A program made the position numbers and the translations under genes. From the NCBI GenBank assembly GCA_900321965.1, contig ONYA01000027.1, positions 1 to 50,479 of the forward strand: DNA of 50,479 bases, in the 5' to 3' direction. Below the pieces are notes generated by a model that saw only the letters and a list, made by a program, of their open reading frames with translations, was not told the DNA's origin and did not search any database. The stretch comes from an uncultured Prevotellaceae bacterium (GTDB taxonomy: Bacteria > Bacteroidota > Bacteroidia > Bacteroidales > Bacteroidaceae). This document shows positions 42,667 to 49,631 of the stretch, piece after piece (position 1 is the stretch's first letter; every line of letters begins with the position of its first letter).

Positions 42667-44748
42667 ATGCAGCGTCTTTGCACCATATTATATATAATTG
42701 CGGTGGCCGTACTCCTGTCGGGGTGCGGTGCCGACTCAGCTATGAAGAAAGGCGATAAGTTCTACGCCTTGGGCGAATACTTCGACGCGGCAGAACAGTA
42801 TAAGAAAGCATACGCACAGACACCAACAAAGGACAGGAAACTGCGAGGCGAAAGGGCCATCAAGATGGCCGACTGCTATCGCCGTATCAACCAGACGCAG
42901 CGGGCAGTGGCGGCTTACAACAACGCCGTACGCTATAAGCAACAGGACTCGCTGACACAGTTCTTCCTTGGGCAACTGCTGATGAAAAACGGCGACTACA
43001 AGAACGCCGAGAAAGCCTTCCAGACGGCTGTCGACAGTCTGGCCGGAACGGACAGCCCCTACCTGCCGCTGGCCCGCGAGGGCGTGAAGGCAGCGCGTCA
43101 GGCACCGGTCTTCAGACAAAAAGACTCGAAATACACGGTGAAGCGCGAGGACCTGTTCAACTCGCGCCGTGCCGACTTCTCGCCGATGCTCTGTGGCGAC
43201 GACTACGACCAGCTGTACTTCACATCGACGCGCAATCAGGCGCAGGGCGACGAGCTGAGCGGCATCACGGGCACAAAGCCCGCCGACATCTTCTTCGCAC
43301 AGAAAGACGACAAGGGCAAGTGGGGCAAACCGCAGACCATCGACTCGGAACTGAACTCCGGCTACGACGAAGGCGTCTGCTCGTTCTCGCCCGACAACCG
43401 GACGATGTATCTGACACAATGCAAGACCGACCCTAACTACCCGCGCTTTGCCACCATCAGCACCGCCCAGCGCAGCGATGCCGCGTGGTCGAAGCCCGTG
43501 GAGCTGACCATCAGCCGCGACACGCTATCGACCTTTGCCCACCCCGCCGTGTCGCCCGACGGACTGTGGCTTTACTTCGTCAGCGACATGCCTGGCGGAC
43601 TGGGCGGCTACGACATCTGGCGCGCTGAACTGCTACAGAACGGCATCGGTGCTGTCGAAAACATAGGCGAACCCGTCAACACGCCGGGCGACGAGATGTT
43701 TCCCACCTTCCGTCCCAACGGCGACCTTTACTTCTCGAGCAACGGACACCCGGGACTCGGCGGACTCGACATCTTTATTGCTCAGCCTGTGAGCAATCAA
43801 ATTAGAAATGAGGAATTAGGAATGAGAAATGATAATTCCTCATATATTATTGAGCATCCGGGATTCCCGCTGAACTCACAGGGCGACGACTTCGGCATGA
43901 CCTTCGACGGGCTGCACAACCGTGGCTACTTCTCGTCGAACCGTGGTGACGCCCGTGGCTGGGACCATATCTATTCGTTTGAGAAGGAAGAGGTGCTGCT
44001 GACGCTCAAGGGCTGGGTCTACGAGATGGATGGCTACGAACTGCCTGCCGGACAGGTTTACATGGTGGGCAACGACGGCACCAACCTGAAGCTCAGCGTC
44101 AAGGGCGACGGCTCGTTCACACAGGAGATCAAGACGGGCGTCGACTATGTGCTGCTGGGTGCCTGCAAAGGTTTCCTGAACCATACGGAGCAACTGCGCG
44201 TCGACACCTGCACCGTCTCCAAAGAGTATGTTTTGCAGTTCCCACTTGCCAACATCTCGGCACCCGTACTCATCGAGAACATCTTCTACGACTTCAACAA
44301 GGCCACCCTGCGCCCGGAGTCGGCGGCGGCTCTCGACCAGCTGGTACAACTGCTGAACGACAACCCGCACGTCACCATCGAGTTAGCGGCACACACCGAC
44401 TACAAAGGTTCCGACCAGTATAACGAGGGACTGTCGCAGCGACGCGCCGAGTCGGTGGTCAACTACCTGATTGACCACGGCATAGCTGCCGACCGCCTGA
44501 CGCCGAAAGGCTACGGCGAGAGCAAGCCGAAGACGATTAAGAAGAAAGTGGCCGCCAAATATCCCTTCCTGAAGGAAGGCGACGTACTGACGGAAGCGTT
44601 TATCACGGCCCTGAAGGACGAGGCTCAGCAGGACAGCTGTAACCAGTTGAACCGCCGTACGGAGTTCACCGTACTGCGCACCACCTATGGTCTGTTCGAC
44701 GACGAGGGCCGCTTGAAGGAATCACCGCAACCAGGAGCGACGGACTGA
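42667..44748 (+). CDS. porE: PorE-like outer-membrane lipoprotein (TPR, beta-propeller, CRD, OmpA domains)
   Basis: A 693-residue lipoprotein: lipobox LSGC with Cys20; TPR-like helices (about 25-150); a PD40/WD40-like propeller (about 165-400, SPDGLWLYFVSDMPGGLGGYD and GDLYFSSNGHPGLGGLD blades); a carboxypeptidase-regulatory-like domain (about 445-530, LKGWVYEMDGYELPAGQVYM); and a C-terminal OmpA peptidoglycan-binding domain (about 535-680). This order is that of PorE, a T9SS component tying the outer-membrane ring to peptidoglycan. A 16-residue insertion from a palindromic repeat sits in the propeller (about 378-394). Its 3' end overlaps the convergent DUF5056 gene by 27 bases. A generic OmpA/PD40 paralogue is the alternative. 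Confidence 0.82.
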   Translation: MQRLCTILYIIAVAVLLSGCGADSAMKKGDKFYALGEYFDAAEQYKKAYAQTPTKDRKLRGERAIKMADCYRRINQTQRAVAAYNNAVRYKQQDSLTQFFLGQLLMKNGDYKNAEKAFQTAVDSLAGTDSPYLPLAREGVKAARQAPVFRQKDSKYTVKREDLFNSRRADFSPMLCGDDYDQLYFTSTRNQAQGDELSGITGTKPADIFFAQKDDKGKWGKPQTIDSELNSGYDEGVCSFSPDNRTMYLTQCKTDPNYPRFATISTAQRSDAAWSKPVELTISRDTLSTFAHPAVSPDGLWLYFVSDMPGGLGGYDIWRAELLQNGIGAVENIGEPVNTPGDEMFPTFRPNGDLYFSSNGHPGLGGLDIFIAQPVSNQIRNEELGMRNDNSSYIIEHPGFPLNSQGDDFGMTFDGLHNRGYFSSNRGDARGWDHIYSFEKEEVLLTLKGWVYEMDGYELPAGQVYMVGNDGTNLKLSVKGDGSFTQEIKTGVDYVLLGACKGFLNHTEQLRVDTCTVSKEYVLQFPLANISAPVLIENIFYDFNKATLRPESAAALDQLVQLLNDNPHVTIELAAHTDYKGSDQYNEGLSQRRAESVVNYLIDHGIAADRLTPKGYGESKPKTIKKKVAAKYPFLKEGDVLTEAFITALKDEAQQDSCNQLNRRTEFTVLRTTYGLFDDEGRLKESPQPGATD
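43798..43845 (+). repeat. in-frame AT-rich palindromic element, short form, in the porE-like gene
   Basis: CAAATTAGAAATGAGGAATT and the next bases are the left arm of the element also seen in rsmF; here it passes straight into a short right arm TAATTCCTCAT, so the central loop and most of the right arm are missing. It encodes QIRNEELGMRND then NSSY, in the same frame as the other copies. Confidence 0.85.
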
Positions 44749-45078
44749 CTCGGCATAGAGCACCTCGCCCACCCCCACGAAGAGTAATCCGAAGACGACG
44801 GCGGCAACCGTCAGCAGCACCTGGCTCGGCGACGTGGCCACTACGGTGTAGAACTGCCCTATCACATGATCGACCAGCAACTGCCAGCCGTCGTAGACGA
44901 TAAAGAGGATGGCCGCCACCAAGAGGCACAAGCCGTCCCAGAGTCTCACAAACCAGTTGGTGCGCAGCGGCAACCGCTGCATCACACGCTCTGTAAACCC
45001 GTCGTCGGCAATCGTCTGTTGTGCCGTCTCACTGAAAAACTGCTGCAAAAGCTGTTCGTTATCTTCCATCATATCCAT
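44722..45078 (-). CDS. DUF5056-like small membrane protein, probable anti-sigma partner
   Basis: A 118-residue protein: acidic soluble N-terminus (EDNEQLLQQFFSETAQQTIADDGFTERVMQRLP), a helix at about 46-64 and a second at about 82-102. Small proteins of this kind (DUF5056) directly follow ECF sigma factor genes in Bacteroidales and could act as membrane-bound regulators. Its start overlaps the sigma gene's end by 20 bases, which implies coupled translation, and its last 27 bases overlap the convergent porE-like gene. Confidence 0.78.
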   Translation of the reverse strand: MDMMEDNEQLLQQFFSETAQQTIADDGFTERVMQRLPLRTNWFVRLWDGLCLLVAAILFIVYDGWQLLVDHVIGQFYTVVATSPSQVLLTVAAVVFGLLFVGVGEVLYAESVRRSWLR

Positions 45079-45637
45079 TCTGTCTTAAGTAGTTTGCCAT
45101 TTTCTCCTTGCCACGCGAGAGGTGCGACTTCACCGTCCCCGCCTTTATACCGGTAATCCGCGCTATGGCGGCAATGTCGTAGCCGTCGACCAGCTGCAGG
45201 GTGATGCACGTGCGTTCGTCGGGCTTCAACAGTGCCAAGGCGGCATAAAGGTCCATCTTCAATGAGGAATGAGAAATGAGGAATGAGGAATTATGATTAG
45301 TTGTGCCAACATCTTTTCCGCCCCGAGAGTAATCATCATTTCTAATTTCTAATTTCTCATTCCTCATTTTCCGACAGTAATCATAGAACACATTGTAGGC
45401 TATACGCATCAGCCACGTCTGGAACGAGGCGATGCCCCGGAAGGAGCCGATGCTCGTATAAGCCTTGATGAAGGTGTCCTGAGCCAGGTCGTCGCTCAAC
45501 TGACTGTCTCCCAGCGTCTGATGCAGGAAAAACCGCCGTACAGGCGACTGATACCGGCGTACGAGCTCGTCGAAAGCCCGCTTGTTGCCGAGTACCGCCA
45601 CCTGTGCTACGAGAGTGATGTCAGTGAGCGTTGCCAT
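45059..45637 (-). CDS. ECF-type RNA polymerase sigma factor with repeat insertion in the linker
   Basis: A 192-residue sigma-70 family factor. Region 2 spans about 8-85 (FDELVRRYQSPVRRFF; LAQDTFIKAYTSIGSFRG; FQTWLMRIAYNVFYDYC) and region 4 about 128-185 (LKPDERTCITLQLVDGYDIA; GTVKSHLSRGKEKM). The linker is enlarged by about 37 residues encoded by a palindromic element (45260-45369), which probably forms a flexible arm between the two DNA-binding regions. It leads the minus-strand group with DUF5056 after it and PspC, DUF6249-like and head-GIN genes before it, a set that suggests an envelope-stress response. Confidence 0.92.
   Translation of the reverse strand: MATLTDITLVAQVAVLGNKRAFDELVRRYQSPVRRFFLHQTLGDSQLSDDLAQDTFIKAYTSIGSFRGIASFQTWLMRIAYNVFYDYCRKMRNEKLEIRNDDYSRGGKDVGTTNHNSSFLISHSSLKMDLYAALALLKPDERTCITLQLVDGYDIAAIARITGIKAGTVKSHLSRGKEKMANYLRQNGYDGR
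45260..45369 (-). repeat. in-frame AT-rich palindromic element in the sigma factor gene
   Basis: Two arms of about 40 bases (45260-45299 and 45329-45369) are near-perfect inverted copies built of AATGAGGAATGAGAAAT units, ending inward in GATGATTAC / CTAATCAT, around a 28-base unique loop. On the coding strand it reads MRNEKLEIRNDDY-(SRGGKDVGTT)-NHNSSFLISHSS. The arms match the element in rsmF; the loop does not. Confidence 0.9.
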
Positions 45638-45640
45638 GCG

Positions 45641-45841
45641 TCACGAGTTGATGATGCTGTTCTTCTCGGGCATGATGATCCATGCGACGATATAGAAGGG
45701 GATGCCTGCAAAGGCTGTGAACAGCGTCAGTGCTGCATACCCCAAACGTACTGCTACGGGATCGAAATCCAAATACTCTGCTACACCTGCGCAAACACCG
45801 CCTAACACGCGGTCGTTCGAGCGATAAAGTCTCTTTGTCAT
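45641..45841 (-). CDS. PspC domain protein
   Basis: A 66-residue protein: basic start (MTKRLYRSNDRVLGGVCAGVAEYLDFD) and one or two hydrophobic helices (AVRLGYAALTLF; AGIPFYIVAWIIMPE). This is the PspC domain, an inner-membrane sensor element of the phage-shock response. It lies three bases before the sigma gene and two bases after the larger membrane protein gene. Confidence 0.92.
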   Translation of the reverse strand: MTKRLYRSNDRVLGGVCAGVAEYLDFDPVAVRLGYAALTLFTAFAGIPFYIVAWIIMPEKNSIINS

Positions 45842-45843
45842 AG

Positions 45844-46524
45844 TTAATGTTGTATGATATCGTTGTTATTTAAAGTATTATTCATTGTCTCATTCTTACG
45901 GGCTGTTCGCGAGGCGAACACCTTGCCCAGGCCGATGCAGAACACCAAGGCACCGATGCCGAAGCCCACTTGACCGGCGGCATAGCCTAAGAACACCATC
46001 AGTCCCACGCCCACGAAACACTGGCGCATGCCCTTCTGGTACTCCTCGTCGGCGTTGGCGGGTTTCTCGTCAAGCAGCTGGTCGGGGATGGGCTGTCCCT
46101 GCTGCATGGCCATCTGCGCTAATTTCATCTTCTGCTTACGGTTCTTGTTGATAAAGTAGAACAGCGCGATGATGATGGCGACAGGTGCCAAGACGAACAG
46201 GATGAGTATCATAGCCAGCACGAAGAACATACCGGCAATGCCGTGATTCATATTCTTCATCACAGTGCTGAAAAAGCCCGGGAAGTCGTCCTCGTCGTCC
46301 AGATCGTACGTCGTTGTCCTTGTGCTCCAGGGCGATGTCCTGGTGGTTATCGTCACCTTGCGGCTGTGGGTCTTCACCACGGTGTCAGTACCTGTCGTGT
46401 CTGAATACGCCACCACCGAGTCCACTTGCTCCGCCTGAGGCGTGTGGCGGTGTTTCTGTCCTGATGCCTGTACGCCCAAGCTGAGCGTCAGCACCAATGT
46501 CATCAATATCAGAATCTTTTTCAT
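45844..46524 (-). CDS. membrane protein of the PspC/head-GIN module, DUF6249-like
   Basis: A 226-residue protein: signal peptide (1-20), a Ser/Thr-rich periplasmic stretch (about 25-80), two adjacent helices (about 95-130), a Gln/Lys-rich cytoplasmic part, and two further helices near the C-terminus (about 172-205). Its form resembles DUF6249 proteins that accompany PspC and sigma genes in Bacteroidales. Function unknown; it starts the group read into PspC and the sigma factor, 53 bases after the head-GIN gene. Confidence 0.72.
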   Translation of the reverse strand: MKKILILMTLVLTLSLGVQASGQKHRHTPQAEQVDSVVAYSDTTGTDTVVKTHSRKVTITTRTSPWSTRTTTYDLDDEDDFPGFFSTVMKNMNHGIAGMFFVLAMILILFVLAPVAIIIALFYFINKNRKQKMKLAQMAMQQGQPIPDQLLDEKPANADEEYQKGMRQCFVGVGLMVFLGYAAGQVGFGIGALVFCIGLGKVFASRTARKNETMNNTLNNNDIIQH

Positions 46525-46577
46525 AAATATTCGTTTTATTAGTTAAATTCGTGGTCGTTATAGAGAATTAATTCGTG

Positions 46578-47270
46578 TCATTCTTTGACTATCAGGCGCG
46601 ATGTTTCCAGGTCACCGGAGCCGCGGACATCCTCTCGCAGCGACTGCACCCGTCCGCTCAGCGCGATGTCGCCGGAGCCCATCAGTCGCGCTTCTACCCG
46701 TCCGCTGTCCTCGAACTTCATCTTGATGTCGCCGGAGCCTATCAATTCGACCATCGACTGCAGCGTCTTCACCTTCTTCACCTCCACGTCGCCAGAGCCT
46801 ACCAGCGCCACGCCAATGTGGTCGCAGATGACGTTGTCGAACTCCACGTCGCCAGAGCCTCGCAGCTCGATGTCGAGATTGTCGGTGTCGAGCAGGTGCT
46901 TACACTCGAAATTGCCGGAGCCTTTCAGCATGACGCCGAGGAAGTCGGGCGACGTCACATAGACGGTCACACCGTCGGTTGAGTTGAAGTCTACGATATT
47001 GCCGGTGTTGTTCATGCGGATAATCAGCTTGTTGCCTTCCACACGTGTTTCCACCTGGTCGAGAACATTGTCAGGAGCATTCACCCTGACGGAGAACGAG
47101 TCGGCCTGCATATACTCCACGTCTAACGAGCCATACTGCTCGATGCGCTCGAAACCGCTCAACTCTCTGTTCTCCTCGAGAGTCGTTTCACCCGTGAAGT
47201 GGAACTTCACACCTTCGATGCACGAGGTCAGCATCGTCAGCACCATCACTGTAAAAAATACCTTTTTCAT
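46578..47270 (-). CDS. head GIN domain lipoprotein (DUF2807) with GSGD repeats
   Basis: A 230-residue lipoprotein with lipobox LTSC (Cys17). After a short lead (RELSGFERIEQYGSLDVEY) it contains a right-handed beta-helix-like series in which the motif GSG(D/N) recurs about six times every 20-25 residues (GSGNFE, GSGDVEF, GSGDVEV, GSGDIKM, GSGDIAL, GSGDLET). This is the DUF2807 putative auto-transporter adhesin head domain common in Bacteroidota. Its neighbours suggest a cell-envelope stress role. The ATG at 47270 opens the lipoprotein signal; an upstream in-frame extension crosses the promoter. Confidence 0.9.
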   Translation of the reverse strand: MKKVFFTVMVLTMLTSCIEGVKFHFTGETTLEENRELSGFERIEQYGSLDVEYMQADSFSVRVNAPDNVLDQVETRVEGNKLIIRMNNTGNIVDFNSTDGVTVYVTSPDFLGVMLKGSGNFECKHLLDTDNLDIELRGSGDVEFDNVICDHIGVALVGSGDVEVKKVKTLQSMVELIGSGDIKMKFEDSGRVEARLMGSGDIALSGRVQSLREDVRGSGDLETSRLIVKE

Positions 47271-47327
47271 ATTACGTTCTTTTTGTTTCTTTTTATTCGT
47301 TAGACGTAATTCTTCGCGAATTAGTTG

Positions 47328-47335
47328 CAAAGGTG
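47328..47335 (-). promoter_or_regulatory. probable -7 element of the head-GIN/sigma operon
   Basis: CACCTTTG on the minus strand matches TAnnTTTG except for the first base, 57 bases upstream of the head-GIN ATG. It lies beside the plus-strand promoter of rsmF. Confidence 0.4.
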
Positions 47336-47347
47336 CGATTTTTTTTT

Positions 47348-47355
47348 TAATTTTG
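47348..47355 (+). promoter_or_regulatory. -7 promoter element abutting the rsmF start codon
   Basis: TAATTTTG fits TAnnTTTG and ends seven bases before the ATG at 47363, so transcription would start about four bases upstream of the start codon: a near-leaderless mRNA. Confidence 0.55.
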
Positions 47356-47362
47356 CAAGCCA

Positions 47363-48814
47363 ATGGCGAATTTACCACTCACATTCACAGAATATACGCG
47401 CCAGCTGATGGGCGACGAGCGCTTCGAACGATACCTGAAATCGTTCGAGGAAGAGCCTCCCGTCAGCATCCGTCTGAACCCGAAAAAAGTGGGGAGTGAA
47501 AGAGGAGAGAGGAGAGAGGAGAGAGGAGAGAGAGTACCCTGGTGCCGCAATGCCTACTACCTGCCCCAGCGTCCTAACTTCACGATGGACCCCCTGTTCC
47601 ACGCCGGCTGCTACTACGTGCAGGAGGCGGCCTCAATGTTCCTCGACGAAGTCATTCGACAAATTAGAAATGAGGAATTAGGAATTAGAAATGATGATTA
47701 CCAAACAAGTCCGGAGGCTAATCCCAGACAAAGTAATCATAATTCCTCATTTCTAATTCCTCATTTCTCATTTCTCATTTCTCATTTAGCGAATGCGCTC
47801 GACCTCTGCGCCGCTCCCGGCGGCAAGTCGACGCTGCTCCGTTCTGCCCTGCCCGCCGACAGCGTGCTCTACTCCAACGAGCCCATCCGCCAGCGTGCTA
47901 ACATCCTGCTGGAGAACGTCACGAAATGGGGCTACCCCAACCACATCGTCACCAACAACTACCCCGAAGTCTTCCGCAAGTCGAAGCAGCGCTTCGACCT
48001 CATCCTCTGCGATGTCCCCTGCTCCGGCGAGGGCATGTTCCGAAAGGACGAAGCCACCATCCGCGAGTGGAGTCCGCAGAACGTCGAGCGTTGCTGGCAG
48101 TTGCAGCGCGACATCGTCAGCGATGCCTGGGCGTGCCTCGCCCCCGGCGGCCTGCTTATATATAGTACGTGTACCTTTAATACTAAAGAGAACGAGGAGA
48201 ACGTCCGCTGGTTCTTGGATACCTTCGACGATGCCGAGATACTGCCCGTCGACGTCCGTCCCGAGTGGAACATCACCGGCTCGCTCCTCCCCGGCTTCGA
48301 CGCTCCCGTCTACCGCTTCATCCCCGGCATCACTCGCTCAGAGGGGCTGTTTATGTGCGTGATGGGGAAACGAGGTGCGAGGTGCGAGGTGCGAGGTACG
48401 AGGGATATTCGAGATACGAGGTGCGAGGTGCGAGGTACGAGGGATATTCGAGATACGAGGTGCGAGGTACGAGGTACGAGATTACCTTCAAGTGCAGTAT
48501 TATCCGCCAACAAACTATTCTCGTACCTCGCACCTCGTACCTCGCACCTCGAAAAAGAACGTACCTCGCACCTCGACAACAGCGAGCTGCCTTGCGCTGA
48601 CCTCACCTACCCCCAGGCCCTCGCCTACCTCCGTGGCGAAGCCCTTGTGCTGCCGCCCGACACGCCGCGCGGTCTTGTCACCGTCACGTTTATGGGTCAC
48701 CCGTTAGGTCAGGTGAAGAACATCGGTACGCGCGCCAACAACCTCTACCCCAAGGAGTGGCGCATCAAGACCACCCACGTGCCGCAGACCTACGAGCCGG
48801 TACTCACTCTATAA
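47363..48814 (+). CDS. rsmF: RsmF/NOL1-NOP2-Sun type rRNA cytosine-C5 methyltransferase with three repeat insertions
   Basis: A 483-residue SAM-dependent RNA m5C methyltransferase: SAM motif ALDLCAAPGGKSTLL, DVPCSGEGMFRKDE and the catalytic STCTFNTKENEENV. The core is intact but interrupted in frame at three places: a Glu/Arg/Gly-rich run (about 45-58), a 42-residue palindromic element directly before the SAM motif (about 100-141), and a 68-residue RCEVRGTRDIRDT repeat block (about 337-405) between the catalytic domain and the C-terminal RNA-binding-type domain. Without these it would be close to the usual size. Whether the protein works is not certain, but the frame is open throughout. The stop is three bases before a repeat array. 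Confidence 0.9.
   Translation: MANLPLTFTEYTRQLMGDERFERYLKSFEEEPPVSIRLNPKKVGSERGERREERGERVPWCRNAYYLPQRPNFTMDPLFHAGCYYVQEAASMFLDEVIRQIRNEELGIRNDDYQTSPEANPRQSNHNSSFLIPHFSFLISHLANALDLCAAPGGKSTLLRSALPADSVLYSNEPIRQRANILLENVTKWGYPNHIVTNNYPEVFRKSKQRFDLILCDVPCSGEGMFRKDEATIREWSPQNVERCWQLQRDIVSDAWACLAPGGLLIYSTCTFNTKENEENVRWFLDTFDDAEILPVDVRPEWNITGSLLPGFDAPVYRFIPGITRSEGLFMCVMGKRGARCEVRGTRDIRDTRCEVRGTRDIRDTRCEVRGTRLPSSAVLSANKLFSYLAPRTSHLEKERTSHLDNSELPCADLTYPQALAYLRGEALVLPPDTPRGLVTVTFMGHPLGQVKNIGTRANNLYPKEWRIKTTHVPQTYEPVLTL
47491..47536 (+). repeat. GGAGAGA purine-rich microsatellite in rsmF
   Basis: Seven-base units GGAGAGA/GAGAGAG repeat in tandem and encode GSERGERREERGERV between conserved blocks near the N-terminus. 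A related CTCTCCT run of opposite strand sense occurs in cydA (37692-37720). Confidence 0.75.
47660..47787 (+). repeat. in-frame AT-rich palindromic element, long form, in rsmF
   Basis: Left arm 47660-47701 and right arm 47732-47787 are inverted copies (AAATGAGGAATTAG-type units; inner ends GATGATTAC / GTAATCAT) around a unique 30-base loop. It encodes QIRNEELGIRNDDY, a loop of about 10 residues, and NHNSSFLIPHFSFLISH. The right arm is expanded by extra TTTCTCAT units. Confidence 0.92.
48371..48576 (+). repeat. CGAGGT(G/A) repeat block with 39-bp tandem units and inverted arm in rsmF
   Basis: CGAGGTGCGAGGTACGAG-type units on the left include a 39-bp tandem duplication (the GGGATATTC mark recurs at 48402 and 48441) encoding 13-residue repeats. 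After a unique loop (48482-48518) the inverse form TCGTACCTCGCACCTCG follows (48520-48576). The whole block is a large imperfect palindrome in frame. Confidence 0.9.
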
Positions 48815-48816
48815 TG

Positions 48817-49294
48817 ATTATCCGCAGGTCCTACGGACACTACGGCTATTGAGAGGTGACCGCGTTGCGGTCAGGTGCCGTTGCTATATCGCGTTATCCG
48901 CGTTATCCGCAGGTCCTACGGACACTACGGCTATTGAGAGGTGACCGCGTTGCGGTCAGGTGCCGTTATTATCCGCGTTATCCGCGTTATCCGCAGGTCC
49001 TACGGACACTACGGCTATTGAGAGGTGACCGCGTTGCGGTCAGGTGCCGTTGCTATCCGCGTTATCCGCGTTATCCGCAGGTCCTACGGACACTACGGCT
49101 ATTGAGAGATGACCGCGTTGCGGTCAGGTGCCGTTGCTATCCGCGTTATCCGCGTTATCCGTAGGTCCTACGGACACTACGGCTATTGAGAGGTGACCGC
49201 GTTGCGGTCAGGTGCCGTTGTTATCCGCGTTATCCGCGTTATCCGTAGGTCCTGCGGACACTACGGCTATTGAGAGGTGACCGCGTTGCGGTCA
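48817..49294. repeat. REP-like array A: six 84-bp hairpin units
   Basis: Six tandem units (spacing 85, 84, 84, 84, 84 by the GGTCCT mark at 48827, 48912, 48996, 49080, 49164, 49248). Each unit holds two or three GTTATCCGC nonamers, a hairpin around GTAGG-T-CCTAC or its GC variant, the core CGGCTATTGAGAGGTGAC, and the perfect hairpin TGACCGC-GTT-GCGGTCA. It begins three bases after the rsmF stop. An open frame runs through part of it because 84 is a multiple of three; it is not a gene. Confidence 0.92.
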
Positions 49295-49347
49295 TTGACC
49301 ACCCGCGTTCATCCACGCGGTTATGCGGCCTCGCGGTATGTCGTTGA

Positions 49348-49540
49348 AAAATGACGGTGAAACCGTCACCTCTCAATAGCCGGGGGTGCGCAGTACCCCC
49401 GGAATGCGTCGCGGTCAAACGCAAATGACGGTGAAACCATCACCCCTCAATAGCCGGGGGTGCGCAGTACCCCCGGAATGCGTCGCGGTCAAACGCAAAT
49501 GACGGTGAAACCGTCACCCCTCAATAGCCGGGGGTTCTTC
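49348..49540. repeat. REP-like array B: 74-bp units in inverse orientation
   Basis: About two and a half units of 74 bp (marks at 49351, 49425, 49499). Each has the hairpin TGACGGT-GAA-ACCGTCA, the core CACC(T/C)CTCAATAGCC, which is the reverse complement of array A's core, and a hairpin CGGGGGT..ACCCCCG. So A and B face each other head to head; 49295-49347 between them is a degenerate joint. Confidence 0.88.
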
Positions 49541-49570
49541 GAAGCATCCCAAAGGACGCTTCGAAGAACC
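49533..49570. repeat. strong hairpin at the edge of array B
   Basis: GGTTCTTCGAAGC (49533-49545) pairs perfectly with GCTTCGAAGAACC (49558-49570) around a 12-base loop. A second small hairpin, CGACCC-TGACG-GGGTCG, lies at 49603-49619, 13 bases beyond the stop of the RAYT gene; either could end RAYT transcription. Confidence 0.8.
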
Positions 49571-49631
49571 TACGGAACAGAATCAGACGCCATCGGAAAT
49601 ATCGACCCTGACGGGGTCGCCCATCCCCCTA

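Noticed and set aside
47363-48814. rsmF as a pseudogene
   Set aside because: Despite three insertions the frame is open from ATG to stop and all catalytic motifs are present, so it is reported as a gene with insertions.
48856-49164. Open frame with 28-residue repeats (RYPRYPQVLRTLRLLRGDR...) through array A
   Set aside because: It exists because the 84-bp unit is a multiple of three and has no stop in that frame. There is no promoter or ribosome-binding site, and all units are explained as DNA hairpins.
48817-49294. CRISPR-like array of regular repeats
   Set aside because: The 84-bp period has no unique spacers; neighbouring units are nearly identical throughout, and no cas genes are near. 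The hairpins and the RAYT fit a REP-type array.
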